Of a stretch of 64,000 nucleotides of DNA, positions 19,419-28,045 are shown in pieces. Position 1 is the stretch's first letter. Every line of letters starts with the position of its first letter. This DNA comes from Sedimentibacter hydroxybenzoicus DSM 7310 (GTDB lineage Bacteria; Bacillota; Clostridia; Tissierellales; Sedimentibacteraceae): contig NZ_JACBNQ010000017.1 in the NCBI RefSeq assembly GCF_013403245.1, forward strand, positions 1 through 64,000. Reading direction: 5' to 3'. The position numbers and the translations under genes are program-made. The notes under the pieces are model-generated. The model was not told the DNA's origin. It did not search any database and saw only the letters and a list, made by a program, of their open reading frames with translations.

Positions 19419-21458
19419 ATGAAAAAAAGGCTTGGTATTGTTACTTCGAGTAAAGATGTTGGTAGTGAATACAAAAGACAATTACTTAAGGTTTTTAATG
19501 ATGATATAGAGGTATTCAATTATTCTTTTGATATAAATAATGTAAAAGATATTAATAATATTGATGTTTTACTCATAAGCACTTATTCCCAATATGAAGT
19601 TATTAGAAAAGATATAGATAAGAATATTCCCGTTGTCATAGCAAAACTAACTCTTTCAAAAAAAGGTTATAATATGCTAAAGGATAACGTTATTGATAAT
19701 AAAGTGATGTTGGTAAACCTGAGTTTTGAAATGTGTATTGAGACAATAGCCTTACTTTATCAACTTGGTTTTGATGATTATGAACTGGTACCTGTATTTC
19801 CGAATATGAAGGCAGTACCTGATTTAAAGACAGCTATTACAACCGGTGAAAAGAGATATGTTCCGGATGGAGTAGAAACAGTGATAGATTTGGGACATAG
19901 AGCTATAGATAAGAATACTTTGGTTGATATCGCTATAAAGCTTCAAATGGAAAATGTACTTACAGACAGAAGGATACTTGATTATTTTGATGAACTTGTT
20001 TCGTCAGATGAAGGGTTTGAATTTTTGATTAGTAAATCAAGAACACTAAAAAATCAGTTCAACACCTTGTTATCTATTATGAACAAGGGTGTTATTGGCG
20101 TGAGTGAGGATGCTGTTATTGAAAGCTTTAATGAAAATGCCAGAAAACTTATTGGTAAAAGCACTGCATACATTGGTAAACATATTACAGAAGTATTACC
20201 TGAGATTGAGTTTGAACAGTTTTTAAAGACAAAAAAACAAATCATTAATAAGTTAGTTAAAATAAATGAAAACAATATTACAATGTCCATATTTCCTGTT
20301 TCTGGTTTAAATGAAAAAGACGGATTAGATAATGGTGCGTATGTTATTATAGAAAGCTTTGAATCCCAGGAAAACGCACAAAATATGTTGAGGCTGCAAC
20401 TGGCAAATAAAGGACATATAGCTAAATATGATGTTACAAATATAATTGGTAAAAGCAAAGAAATTGAAGAGGTTAGAAAATTAGTCATTCGCATGGGAAA
20501 ATCTAAATCGGGGGTTTTAATTACGGGAGAAAGCGGAACAGGCAAAGAACTGGTTGCTCAGGCTATTCATAATGCTTCGTCTATAAAAGATAAACAGTTT
20601 GTGGCCATTAATTGCGCCGCGCTATCTCCTAGTTTATTGGAAAGTGAACTTTTTGGATATGAAAGTGGAGCTTTTTCAGGAGCTTTAAAGGGTGGTAAAA
20701 TAGGCATTTTTGAACTTGCAAACAATGGTACTCTTTTTCTTGATGAAATTGGTGAAATGCCAATAGACTTACAAGTTAGACTGCTAAGAGTAATACAGGA
20801 GAAAGAGGTTATGCGTGTGGGCGGAAGTATGATAATAAAAGTCAATGTGCGAATAATTGCAGCTACAAACAAGAATTTATATGAACAGGTGGAAAAGGGC
20901 CTTTTTAGAAAAGATTTATATTTTAGATTGAATGTCTTGCCTATTAACATACCATCTCTTGGAGAAAGGGTTGAAGACATTAGTGTATTGTTTGATTATT
21001 TTAAGGAAATGAATGGCTGTAGATTTGAATTATCTACAGAAGTAATAAACTTTATGAGAAATTATATTTGGCCGGGCAACATCAGAGAACTTCGAAACTG
21101 CGTGGAATATTTTGATAATATTGGAGTCAAAATTATTACTTTGGATCATTTACCATATCATATGAAGACTTTTATAAAAGGAACTGTAAACAAAGAAAAT
21201 GTTATCACTTTATTAAATTTAACAAGTAATGAAAGCTTTGTCTTGAGTCAGTATTACAATGCATTTAAAGATAGAGTGAAGCTTGGAAGAAAAAGCATAT
21301 CCAAGAAAGCCTTTGAGAACAACATATTTTTAAGCGAATATGATGTAAGAAGAATTTTAACGAATTTAAGTAGTTGTGGATATATTAACGTAGCTGTCGG
21401 ACGTGGTGGTAGTACAATAACTAAAAAAGGTATAGAGTTACTTGAAAGCACGGAATAA
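19419..21458 (+). CDS. Sigma-54-dependent activator with PrpR-type N-terminus and GAFSGA motif
   Basis: A bacterial enhancer-binding protein of 679 residues that should remodel sigma-54 RNA polymerase. Residues 1-190 resemble the PrpR_N sensor domain, followed by a PAS-like region (about 215-325). The AAA+ domain has Walker A GESGTGKE (about 369), the sigma-54 contact loop GAFSGA (about 417; the usual motif is GAFTGA) and Walker B TLFLDEIGEM (about 437). The C-terminus is not a Fis-type helix-turn-helix but a basic, winged-helix-like segment (SKKAFENNIFLSEYDVRRIL). The start is the ATG at 19419; an upstream ATG at 19368 lies only 2 bases after its AAGAAGG. It faces a sigma-54 promoter 134 bp downstream of its stop. 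Confidence 0.9.
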   Translation: MKKRLGIVTSSKDVGSEYKRQLLKVFNDDIEVFNYSFDINNVKDINNIDVLLISTYSQYEVIRKDIDKNIPVVIAKLTLSKKGYNMLKDNVIDNKVMLVNLSFEMCIETIALLYQLGFDDYELVPVFPNMKAVPDLKTAITTGEKRYVPDGVETVIDLGHRAIDKNTLVDIAIKLQMENVLTDRRILDYFDELVSSDEGFEFLISKSRTLKNQFNTLLSIMNKGVIGVSEDAVIESFNENARKLIGKSTAYIGKHITEVLPEIEFEQFLKTKKQIINKLVKINENNITMSIFPVSGLNEKDGLDNGAYVIIESFESQENAQNMLRLQLANKGHIAKYDVTNIIGKSKEIEEVRKLVIRMGKSKSGVLITGESGTGKELVAQAIHNASSIKDKQFVAINCAALSPSLLESELFGYESGAFSGALKGGKIGIFELANNGTLFLDEIGEMPIDLQVRLLRVIQEKEVMRVGGSMIIKVNVRIIAATNKNLYEQVEKGLFRKDLYFRLNVLPINIPSLGERVEDISVLFDYFKEMNGCRFELSTEVINFMRNYIWPGNIRELRNCVEYFDNIGVKIITLDHLPYHMKTFIKGTVNKENVITLLNLTSNESFVLSQYYNAFKDRVKLGRKSISKKAFENNIFLSEYDVRRILTNLSSCGYINVAVGRGGSTITKKGIELLESTE

Positions 21459-21469
21459 GGAGTATGAAC

Positions 21470-21513
21470 AAAAAGGGTTATATGGTGACATAGTCACCAT
21501 ATAACCCTTTTTG
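21470..21513. terminator. Perfect 20-bp stem: terminator and possible activator binding site
   Basis: A 20-bp perfect inverted repeat (21470-21489 with 21493-21512, 3-nt loop) begins with five A and ends with five T, so it can terminate in either direction. Its core ATGGTGACATAGTCACCAT is also an ideal protein-binding palindrome centred about 103 bp upstream of the -24 element, the usual distance for an enhancer site. Confidence 0.8.
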
Positions 21514-21591
21514 TGGAGATGTTAAAAAATATAAATATTAAAAAGTCCTTATGATTACTGTGTCTTAATTCACTATATTATAATTAAATAA

Positions 21592-21608
21592 TTGGCATAT
21601 AATTTGCT
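21592..21608 (+). promoter_or_regulatory. Sigma-54 (-24/-12) promoter
   Basis: TTGGCAT-N5-TTGCT matches the consensus TTGGCAC-N5-TTGCT in all positions but one, with the invariant GG and GC at the correct spacing. It lies 71 bp before the symporter start and downstream of an enhancer-binding protein gene. Confidence 0.88.
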
Positions 21609-21678
21609 ATTATGTATATGAGGAGGAAAAGTTAGTGAAATTCAGTTAGAAAAAAATATAATATTATTAGGAGGTCTT

Positions 21679-22962
21679 ATGTCTAAAATTACCGCAAAAT
21701 CTGTATTAAAATCTTATAAATCAATGATATTTCTGATTATTGGTATTACAATCGGTTGTATTATAGGTTTGGTATATGGTGAAAAGGCAAAAGTGCTGGA
21801 GCCATTTGGTCAAATATTTTTAAATTTTATGTTTACAGCTGTAGTACCGCTTGTGTTTTTTAGCCTATCAAGTTCCATAGCAAAAATGTCAAACATGAAA
21901 CGACTTGGCAAGATACTTAGTAACACTATAGCAATATTCTTTATAACAGGAATTATAGCTTCTATATTTATTATTGCTGTAGTGACAGCTATTCCTCCTG
22001 CTGAAGGAGTAAGCATCGATATGGGTGTTTATGAAGAATCATCACAAATGAACATGTTGGATCAAGTAGTAAAGGCACTTTCTGTAAGTGACTTTAACTT
22101 GATATTATCAAGAAATGCAATGTTACCTCTCATAATTTTTGCAATGACATTTGGCTATTGTATTAGCTATGTAAGCAAGAAAAGAGGCCTAATTAATAAT
22201 CCTGTGGTTGATGTACTTGATATTTGCTCTGATGCATTAATGAAAATGATAAATATTATTATGCTTTATGCTCCGGTTGGCTTGGGTGCATATTTCGCAT
22301 CTTTGATTGGAACCTATGGATCGGAGCTTTTAGGAGCATATACTAAAGCAGTAGTAATGTTCTTTCCTATCTGCATATTCTATTTCTTATTAGCATTTAC
22401 TGCATATGCTTATTATGCAGGCGGGGTTAAAGGTGTTAAACTATTTTACAAATATATTTTTCCGGCTGTTATAACATCATTAGCGACGCAAAGTTCTATA
22501 GCCACATTACCTACAAATTTAGCAGGAACTAAAAAAATGGGTGTACCTGATGATATAGCAGATATTGTATTGCCATTGGGGGCAACAATACATATGGATG
22601 GTACAGCACTGACCACACTGATGAAAATTGCTTTTTTATTTGGAATTTTCAATATGCAATTTTCAGGATTAGGAGTATGGGCTACTGCAATTGCATTATC
22701 GGTAATGAGTGGAGTAGTAATGAGTGGAATTCCTGGTGGTGGAATGATGGGGTCCTTAATTATCGTAGGGTTCTATGGATTTAATACAGAAGTAATACCT
22801 ATAATAGTTACTATTGGTTTGTTGACTGATGCCATAGCTACAATGATTAATGCAACTGGTGATGCCGTAGCAGCAATGATGGTTACTAAAAGAGTTGAAG
22901 GCAAAAACTGGGTTGATAAAATATATGATGAACAAAATATAGAAGTAGAGGTTACTATTTAG
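21679..22962 (+). CDS. Dicarboxylate/amino acid:cation symporter (DAACS family)
   Basis: A secondary transporter of 427 residues with about eight hydrophobic helices and two hairpins, related to GltP/TcyP-type carriers. Family signatures: QSSIATLPTNLAG (about residue 271), HMDGTALTTLMKIAFLFGI (about 304) and the C-terminal MINATGDAVAAMMVTKRVEG. Co-transcription with two PLP enzymes acting on sulfur amino acids suggests uptake of cystine, cysteine, methionine or a related compound rather than C4-dicarboxylates; this is inference from context. The start follows AGGAGGTC. Expression should depend on sigma-54 and the upstream activator. Confidence 0.88.
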   Translation: MSKITAKSVLKSYKSMIFLIIGITIGCIIGLVYGEKAKVLEPFGQIFLNFMFTAVVPLVFFSLSSSIAKMSNMKRLGKILSNTIAIFFITGIIASIFIIAVVTAIPPAEGVSIDMGVYEESSQMNMLDQVVKALSVSDFNLILSRNAMLPLIIFAMTFGYCISYVSKKRGLINNPVVDVLDICSDALMKMINIIMLYAPVGLGAYFASLIGTYGSELLGAYTKAVVMFFPICIFYFLLAFTAYAYYAGGVKGVKLFYKYIFPAVITSLATQSSIATLPTNLAGTKKMGVPDDIADIVLPLGATIHMDGTALTTLMKIAFLFGIFNMQFSGLGVWATAIALSVMSGVVMSGIPGGGMMGSLIIVGFYGFNTEVIPIIVTIGLLTDAIATMINATGDAVAAMMVTKRVEGKNWVDKIYDEQNIEVEVTI

Positions 22963-22975
22963 TATGTTTAAGGAA

Positions 22976-23032
22976 GGGTGACACACCTCTTTTTCACAGG
23001 GCAAGTCTTTGTAGGACAGGAGGAATGTCACC
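22976..23032 (+). promoter_or_regulatory. Possible structured RNA element between symporter and lyase genes
   Basis: GGTGACA (22977-22983) can pair with TGTCACC (23026-23032), enclosing a second pairing of CCTC (22986-22989) with GAGG (23020-23023). The fold ends 9 bases before the AGGAGG of the downstream gene. I do not recognise it as a known riboswitch class. Confidence 0.35.
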
Positions 23033-23049
23033 AATTAGGAGGAGGTAGT

Positions 23050-24237
23050 ATGTATAATTTAGATTTGACAATTGATAGAAGCAACACATGTTCGGTGAAA
23101 TACGAAGAAATGGATCTCAAATTTGGACATAAAGATCTTTTGCCATTTTGGGTAGCAGACATGGATTTGAAATGTCCTGACTTTATGATAGAAGCTTTAG
23201 TGAAAAGAGCACAACATGGCGTGTTTGGTTATACAAAAAGAATGCCGGAGTTCTACGATGCAATCATAAGCTGGTTAAAAATCAGGCATGATATAGAGGT
23301 ATCAAGAGATGACATTGAATACGGGCCGGGAGTGGTGTTTTTACTTAATATAATGATTCGTAAATTTACTAAACCCATGGATAAAATAATCATGCAATCT
23401 CCGGTTTACTATCCGTTCAAAAATATCATAGAAGGCAATAACAGAGTTATAAGTGATAATACGTTAAAATTCGACCATGGTAAGTATATGATGGATTTTG
23501 AGGATCTCGAAGAAAAGGCGAAAGATCCAGATTGCACAATGATGATTTTATGCAGTCCACATAATCCAGTGGGAAGAATTTGGACTAAAGAAGAACTCAT
23601 TAAAGTCTCTGATATATGTCTTGCAAATAATGTGTTACTGGTTTCTGATGAAATACATTTTGATTTGGTTTTTAAAGGTAACAAACATATCTCTGTGGCA
23701 AATTTAGAAAAAAAATATAAAGATAATTCTATTGTCTGTACAGCACCTAGCAAGACATTTAACATAGCAGGTCTACACTCAGCATATTGTATCATTTGGG
23801 ATAGGGAACGAATGGATGCATACAGAAAAGAATTGGGATTGTTGGATCTAAACCGTTCCAATATATTCAGCAGAGAAGTTACACAAGTTGTTTATGAACA
23901 AGGTGCAGAGTATGTAGATAATTTGGTTGATTTTCTTGAAGAAAATATGAATTATGTTTATAACTTTATATGTGAGAATATAAAAGGAATCATTCCTTAT
24001 AAAATGGAGGCTACCTATCTTATGTGGCTGGATTGCAGAGGATTAGGATTGGATGATGATGGTATTGATGATCTATTCTTCAACAAAGCAAAGATAGCAT
24101 TAGATAGTGGACGATGGTTCGGAGAAGCGGGCAACGGATTCATGAGAATTAATATAGCGTGTCCGAGATCAATGCTTGTAGAAGGAATGCATAGGTTAAA
24201 AACAGCTGTTGAAAATTTACAAGGAGCAGAAATATGA
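23050..24237 (+). CDS. MalY/PatB-type PLP-dependent C-S lyase/aminotransferase
   Basis: A fold-type I PLP enzyme of 395 residues in the MalY/PatB group, which has cystathionine beta-lyase (C-S lyase) activity. Seen: PFWVADMDLKCPDF near the N-terminus, CSPHNPVGRIWT (about residue 171), SDEIHFDLVF (about 200) and the PLP-lysine segment APSKTFNIAGLHSAY (about 234). The start is at the ATG at 23050 behind AGGAGG; an in-frame ATG 72 bp upstream lies inside the structured leader. It overlaps the next gene by 4 bp. Likely products are pyruvate, ammonia and a thiol or H2S. Confidence 0.88.
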   Translation: MYNLDLTIDRSNTCSVKYEEMDLKFGHKDLLPFWVADMDLKCPDFMIEALVKRAQHGVFGYTKRMPEFYDAIISWLKIRHDIEVSRDDIEYGPGVVFLLNIMIRKFTKPMDKIIMQSPVYYPFKNIIEGNNRVISDNTLKFDHGKYMMDFEDLEEKAKDPDCTMMILCSPHNPVGRIWTKEELIKVSDICLANNVLLVSDEIHFDLVFKGNKHISVANLEKKYKDNSIVCTAPSKTFNIAGLHSAYCIIWDRERMDAYRKELGLLDLNRSNIFSREVTQVVYEQGAEYVDNLVDFLEENMNYVYNFICENIKGIIPYKMEATYLMWLDCRGLGLDDDGIDDLFFNKAKIALDSGRWFGEAGNGFMRINIACPRSMLVEGMHRLKTAVENLQGAEI

Positions 24238-25403
24238 AATTTAATACAAAGACAATACACTTTGGAGAAGTTCGTGACAAACAATTTGGTGCACATATTA
24301 CACCAATATATCAAACTTCTACATTTATATTTGATGATTGCGCGCAAGGCGGAGATAGGTTTGCTGGTAGAGATGATGGGTATAAATACACAAGATTAGG
24401 GAATCCGAATACTCATGAGATTGCTAGAAGAATGGCGGCTTTAGATGAAACAGATATGGGACTTTATACAAGCACAGGCATGTCGGCTGTATCTACAGCG
24501 CTTTTAGGACTTATGAAATCCGGAGATCATTTAATATCCTCAGACTGTATTTATGGAGGTACTGTTGGGGTTATTGATAAAGTGATAACATCATATGGAA
24601 TTGAAGCAGATTATGTTAAAGTAAATGATTATGAATTGTTTAGAAAAGCATTTAAAACCAATACAAAGGTTGTATATATAGAGACACCGGCTAATCCTAC
24701 ACTTGAATTGATTGATATAAAAAAGGTAGCAGAAATAACTCATGAGAATGGAGCGGTGCTTATAGTAGACAATACATTTTTAACACCATATCTTCAAAGA
24801 CCTATGACACTCGGTGCAGATGTTGCAGTTTATAGTGTTACAAAATATATAAATGGGCACGGAGATGTAGTCGGAGGAGTTATCACTGGAAAAAAAGAGT
24901 ATATCAATAAAATCAATAATCCATATTTAGTGAATTTAGGCGGTACAGGCTCACCATTTGATGCATGGTTAGTTTCAAGAGGATTGAAGACATTAGGATT
25001 AAGAATGGACAGACATTGTTCTAATGCTATGGCTGTTGCAAAATATTTGGAAGCTAATCCTAAAGTGGCAGTTGTGTATTATCCAGGACTTGAATCCTTT
25101 CCTCAGCATGAACTTGCCAAAAAGCAAATGGACGATTTTGGCGGGATGATTGCATTTGAGTTAAAAGGTGGATTTGAAGCAGGAGAAAAATTATTGAATA
25201 ATTTAAAAATAATATCACTTGCAGTAAGCCTTGGAGGCGTAGATTCACTCATACAGCATCCGGCTTCAATGACTCATGCTGCTGTCCCAAAAGAAGAAAG
25301 ACTCAAAGGTGGAATAACGGATGGACTTGTTAGATTATCTGTTGGAATAGAAGATTTAGAGGATATAATTGAAGATATAGAAAAAGGTTTTGCCAAAGTT
25401 TAA
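24234..25403 (+). CDS. Cys/Met metabolism PLP enzyme, probably methionine gamma-lyase
   Basis: A trans-sulfuration enzyme family member of 389 residues. The PLP-lysine segment is YSVTKYINGHGDVVGG (about residue 199), and IETPANPTLELIDI (about 143) and HPASMTHAAVPKEER (about 340) are family motifs. The sequence is closest in character to methionine gamma-lyases, which release 2-oxobutyrate, ammonia and methanethiol. However, the active-site cysteine of the well-studied enzymes (YGCT) is glycine here (YGGT, about residue 105). Cystathionine gamma-lyase or homocysteine lyase activity is therefore possible. It is the last gene of the sigma-54 operon, overlapping the preceding one by 4 bp. Confidence 0.85.
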   Translation: MKFNTKTIHFGEVRDKQFGAHITPIYQTSTFIFDDCAQGGDRFAGRDDGYKYTRLGNPNTHEIARRMAALDETDMGLYTSTGMSAVSTALLGLMKSGDHLISSDCIYGGTVGVIDKVITSYGIEADYVKVNDYELFRKAFKTNTKVVYIETPANPTLELIDIKKVAEITHENGAVLIVDNTFLTPYLQRPMTLGADVAVYSVTKYINGHGDVVGGVITGKKEYINKINNPYLVNLGGTGSPFDAWLVSRGLKTLGLRMDRHCSNAMAVAKYLEANPKVAVVYYPGLESFPQHELAKKQMDDFGGMIAFELKGGFEAGEKLLNNLKIISLAVSLGGVDSLIQHPASMTHAAVPKEERLKGGITDGLVRLSVGIEDLEDIIEDIEKGFAKV

Positions 25404-25431
25404 GTATTTCATAGTACTATTGAATTACATC

Positions 25432-25488
25432 GATGTGCTCCCTTCAGGATAGACAATTTCTAACTATCTATCTTGAAGGGAGCACATC
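25432..25488. terminator. Bidirectional terminator between convergent operons
   Basis: A 21-bp stem with one G-U (25432-25452 with 25468-25488) lies between the lyase gene and the convergent cleavage-enzyme gene and can serve both. Confidence 0.85.
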
Positions 25489-25507
25489 TTACTTTAAAAT
25501 TATTTAA

Positions 25508-26323
25508 TTATTTCTTCAGTCCTAAAATTACTCTTGCTTCGTCCGGAGTCGCCACTTCACGGCCGAATTCTCTTGAAAGACGTGCCAATCTTTCAACTAA
25601 TTGGGCATTTGATTTTGCCAGAACTCCTTTAGAATAATAAATATTGTCTTCAAATCCTGTTCTTACATGACCGCCCAGCATTATAGCAGCCATGTTTAAC
25701 GGAAGCTGGTATCTTCCAACGCCTGCTACAGTCCATGTTGAGCCGGCAGGAATTGATTCAACCATGTAAAGTAAATCTCTTAATTCTCCGCCCATTGCAC
25801 CGGGTACTCCAAGAACAAAATCAAAATGCATAGGTGTGTTTATTATCCCCTTTTTAGCAAATCTCAGAGCTGTATCAATCATGCCTTTTTCAAAGCATTC
25901 CAATTCCGGCTTAACTCCAAGCTCATTCATTCTGTTTGCAAATATTTTGATATTTTCCTCAGTATTCATGAAAACATCATCCGCAAAGTTACAGGTTCCC
26001 ATACTTAAGGTAGCCATTTCAGGACTCAATTCAATCGGCTGCATTCTTTGCTGCGGAGTATGCCATGTAGCTCCGCCTGTGGATGGCTGGAATATGATGT
26101 TGCACTTAGCTTCGATTTTTTCTTTGATTTGTTTGTAAACTTCATAGTCCTGAGTAGGATTTCCATCCTTGTCTCTTGCATGTACATGCACCATTGAGCA
26201 GCCTGCTAAATAGCATTCATATGCTGCTTCCGCAATTTCATCAGGTGTAAGCGGAAGATTTGGCTGTTGTTCTCTTGTTACCTCTGCTCCCGTAAGGCAA
26301 GCAGTAATTATTAATTTTTCCAT
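25508..26323 (-). CDS. Beta-keto acid cleavage enzyme (BKACE, Kce-like)
   Basis: A 271-residue TIM-barrel enzyme of the DUF849/BKACE family. The founding member, Kce of lysine fermentation, condenses 3-keto-5-aminohexanoate with acetyl-CoA to give acetoacetate and an aminobutyryl-CoA. The metal-binding MVHVHARDKDGNPT (about residue 44), QPSTGGATWHTPQQRM (about 78) and the GVGRYQLPLNMAAIMLGGHV segment (about 200) are as in the family. The other lysine-fermentation genes (kamA, kamDE, kdd, kal) are absent here, so the substrate may be another beta-keto acid. It is the second gene of a two-gene minus-strand operon with the aldehyde dehydrogenase. The ATG follows AGGAGGTT. Confidence 0.85.
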   Translation of the reverse strand: MEKLIITACLTGAEVTREQQPNLPLTPDEIAEAAYECYLAGCSMVHVHARDKDGNPTQDYEVYKQIKEKIEAKCNIIFQPSTGGATWHTPQQRMQPIELSPEMATLSMGTCNFADDVFMNTEENIKIFANRMNELGVKPELECFEKGMIDTALRFAKKGIINTPMHFDFVLGVPGAMGGELRDLLYMVESIPAGSTWTVAGVGRYQLPLNMAAIMLGGHVRTGFEDNIYYSKGVLAKSNAQLVERLARLSREFGREVATPDEARVILGLKK

Positions 26324-26393
26324 AGTAACCTCCTATTAATCATTTTTTGCCTACTATTATTTTACAGTATTTGGCTGATATAGTCAATTACAA

Positions 26394-27830
26394 TCAACCC
26401 AATATTCCCTTCATTACGATTGTTTTTACTTGCGTGAGCTCCTCTAGTGTTGAGCTTACACCCTCTCTGCCGATTCCGCTCATCTTGTATCCTCCGAATG
26501 CGATATCAGGATGTCTGTATCTGCCGTTGCCGTTCAGAACAACAGTGCCGCATTCAAGCTGATATGCTGTCTTCATGGCCTTGCCGGTGTCTTTGGTAAT
26601 TATGCCTCCGTTGAGACCGTAAACAGAAGCGTTATGTATTTCAACAGCTTCTTCAAGTGTATCAAAACCTATCACAGGAAATACAGGACCAAATACCTCC
26701 ATATCTTGTGCAATATCCATGCTTGCGTCTACATCGGCAAGTACTGTTGGTTCAAAAAATGCTTTATTTATTATGTTTCCGCCCAGTACGCATTTTGCAC
26801 CCTGCTTAAGTGTGTGTTCAATCTGTTCCTTAATTTTGAGTGCTGCAGCTTCGTTAATGAGGCAGCCCATATCGCAGGATGGGTCCATAGGATCGCCGAT
26901 TTTCAGGCTGTTAAGCTTATCAACAAGCTTTCTTGTGAATTCATCCTTAATTGAATTCTGGACGATAAATCGTTTTGTAGCTATGCATATTTGTCCGCAG
27001 TTTGTAGTCCTTGCCATTATCGCTTCCTGAACAGCAAGATTTATATCTCCGTCTTCGTAAACAATCATTGCATCATTGCCGCCAAGCTCAAGAAATACAC
27101 GGTGAAGGTTTGATGCAGCCTGCTTTGCCGTCTCCACACCTACTTCTGTGCTGCCTGTGAGGCTTACAGCATCAATATGAGGGCTGCCTACAAGGTATTT
27201 CCCTACAACAGATCCGCTTCCCGTTACAATTTGCAGAGCATCTCCCGGTACACCGCATTCTGTCAGAAGCTCGGACATTCTTATAAGCGTGAGAGGATTG
27301 TCTGAAGGCGGCTTTACAATGACAGAGTTCCCGGTTGCAAGAGCCGGAGCGACCTTGTATGCATAGGTTGAAGCAGGAAAATTAAACGGGATGATACAAA
27401 GAATTGTTCCCAGTGGTTCCCTGCGTGTAAATATTAGGTCTCTTTCTCCTCCGGGCTGGCTGTCGGGTAATGTTATACCATACATATGGTTTGCACCTTC
27501 AAGGAAGCGTCTGAATATAACAGGAACAAGACCAACCTCTAATTTCGCCTCTTTAATGTTTTTTCCGGTTTCCCTGCATAAAAGTTCTGCCAGTTCGTCA
27601 ATATGTAAGCTGAATTTATCAATAAAATTTAACAAGATTTTTGAGCGTTCATGAAGAGGTGTACCTCCCCAGAGCTTTTTTCCTTTTAATGAGTGCTCAA
27701 GTAACAGGTCAAGATCCTTCGTTGATGAATTCGGAACTGTATCAATCAACTCTCCATTGGCAGGATTAAATATATTTATAACCTTTCCGTCAATAGAATC
27801 TCTTTTTTGTCCTCCAATAAGCATTTTCAT
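26394..27830 (-). CDS. Aldehyde dehydrogenase family protein (NAD(P)-dependent)
   Basis: An enzyme of 478 residues that oxidises an aldehyde to the acid. Catalytic elements: FNFPASTYAYKVAPALATGN (about residue 152), the general-base LELGGNDAM (about 245) and the nucleophile in NCGQIC (Cys278). The C-terminal YKMSGIGREG resembles the lactaldehyde/GapN-like branch. Substrate is unknown. The start at 27830 uses GGTGAT upstream; an in-frame extension of 47 codons to 27971 reads through AT-rich leader and is rejected. A 70 bp gap separates it from the downstream cleavage enzyme, so both are likely co-transcribed. The 215 bp to divergent glpX must hold both promoters; none was clear. Confidence 0.88.
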   Translation of the reverse strand: MKMLIGGQKRDSIDGKVINIFNPANGELIDTVPNSSTKDLDLLLEHSLKGKKLWGGTPLHERSKILLNFIDKFSLHIDELAELLCRETGKNIKEAKLEVGLVPVIFRRFLEGANHMYGITLPDSQPGGERDLIFTRREPLGTILCIIPFNFPASTYAYKVAPALATGNSVIVKPPSDNPLTLIRMSELLTECGVPGDALQIVTGSGSVVGKYLVGSPHIDAVSLTGSTEVGVETAKQAASNLHRVFLELGGNDAMIVYEDGDINLAVQEAIMARTTNCGQICIATKRFIVQNSIKDEFTRKLVDKLNSLKIGDPMDPSCDMGCLINEAAALKIKEQIEHTLKQGAKCVLGGNIINKAFFEPTVLADVDASMDIAQDMEVFGPVFPVIGFDTLEEAVEIHNASVYGLNGGIITKDTGKAMKTAYQLECGTVVLNGNGRYRHPDIAFGGYKMSGIGREGVSSTLEELTQVKTIVMKGILG

Positions 27831-28045
27831 AAGTATCACCATTCCTTTCTTATATACTTTAATTATGTCATATTTTTTATGCAATTGCAAACTCATTGTG
27901 ATAATGAAGGTATAGGGTCCATCATCGAAAATTAAAAAAAATTTGTAAATAGGGTGGTAAAAATTCTTCATTTATAGTATAACTTTATAGTAGAAATATA
28001 TAGCATAAGTTTATGAGATAATTAAAATAAAACGGGAGATAAAGA

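Noticed and set aside
20054-20545. 163-residue minus-strand ORF opposite the sigma-54 activator
   Set aside because: It lies wholly within a strongly supported AAA+ gene, has no plausible family and is a shadow of its codon pattern.
23409-23861. 150-residue minus-strand ORF opposite the MalY-type gene
   Set aside because: It lies entirely inside a well-supported PLP enzyme gene.
24234-25403. Cystathionine gamma-synthase (biosynthetic) assignment
   Set aside because: Operon context with a symporter and a C-S lyase under sigma-54 favours catabolism, although the family alone does not exclude synthesis.
27831-27971. 47-codon extension of the aldehyde dehydrogenase
   Set aside because: It reads through AT-rich leader DNA with no ribosome binding site, and family length fits the start at 27830.
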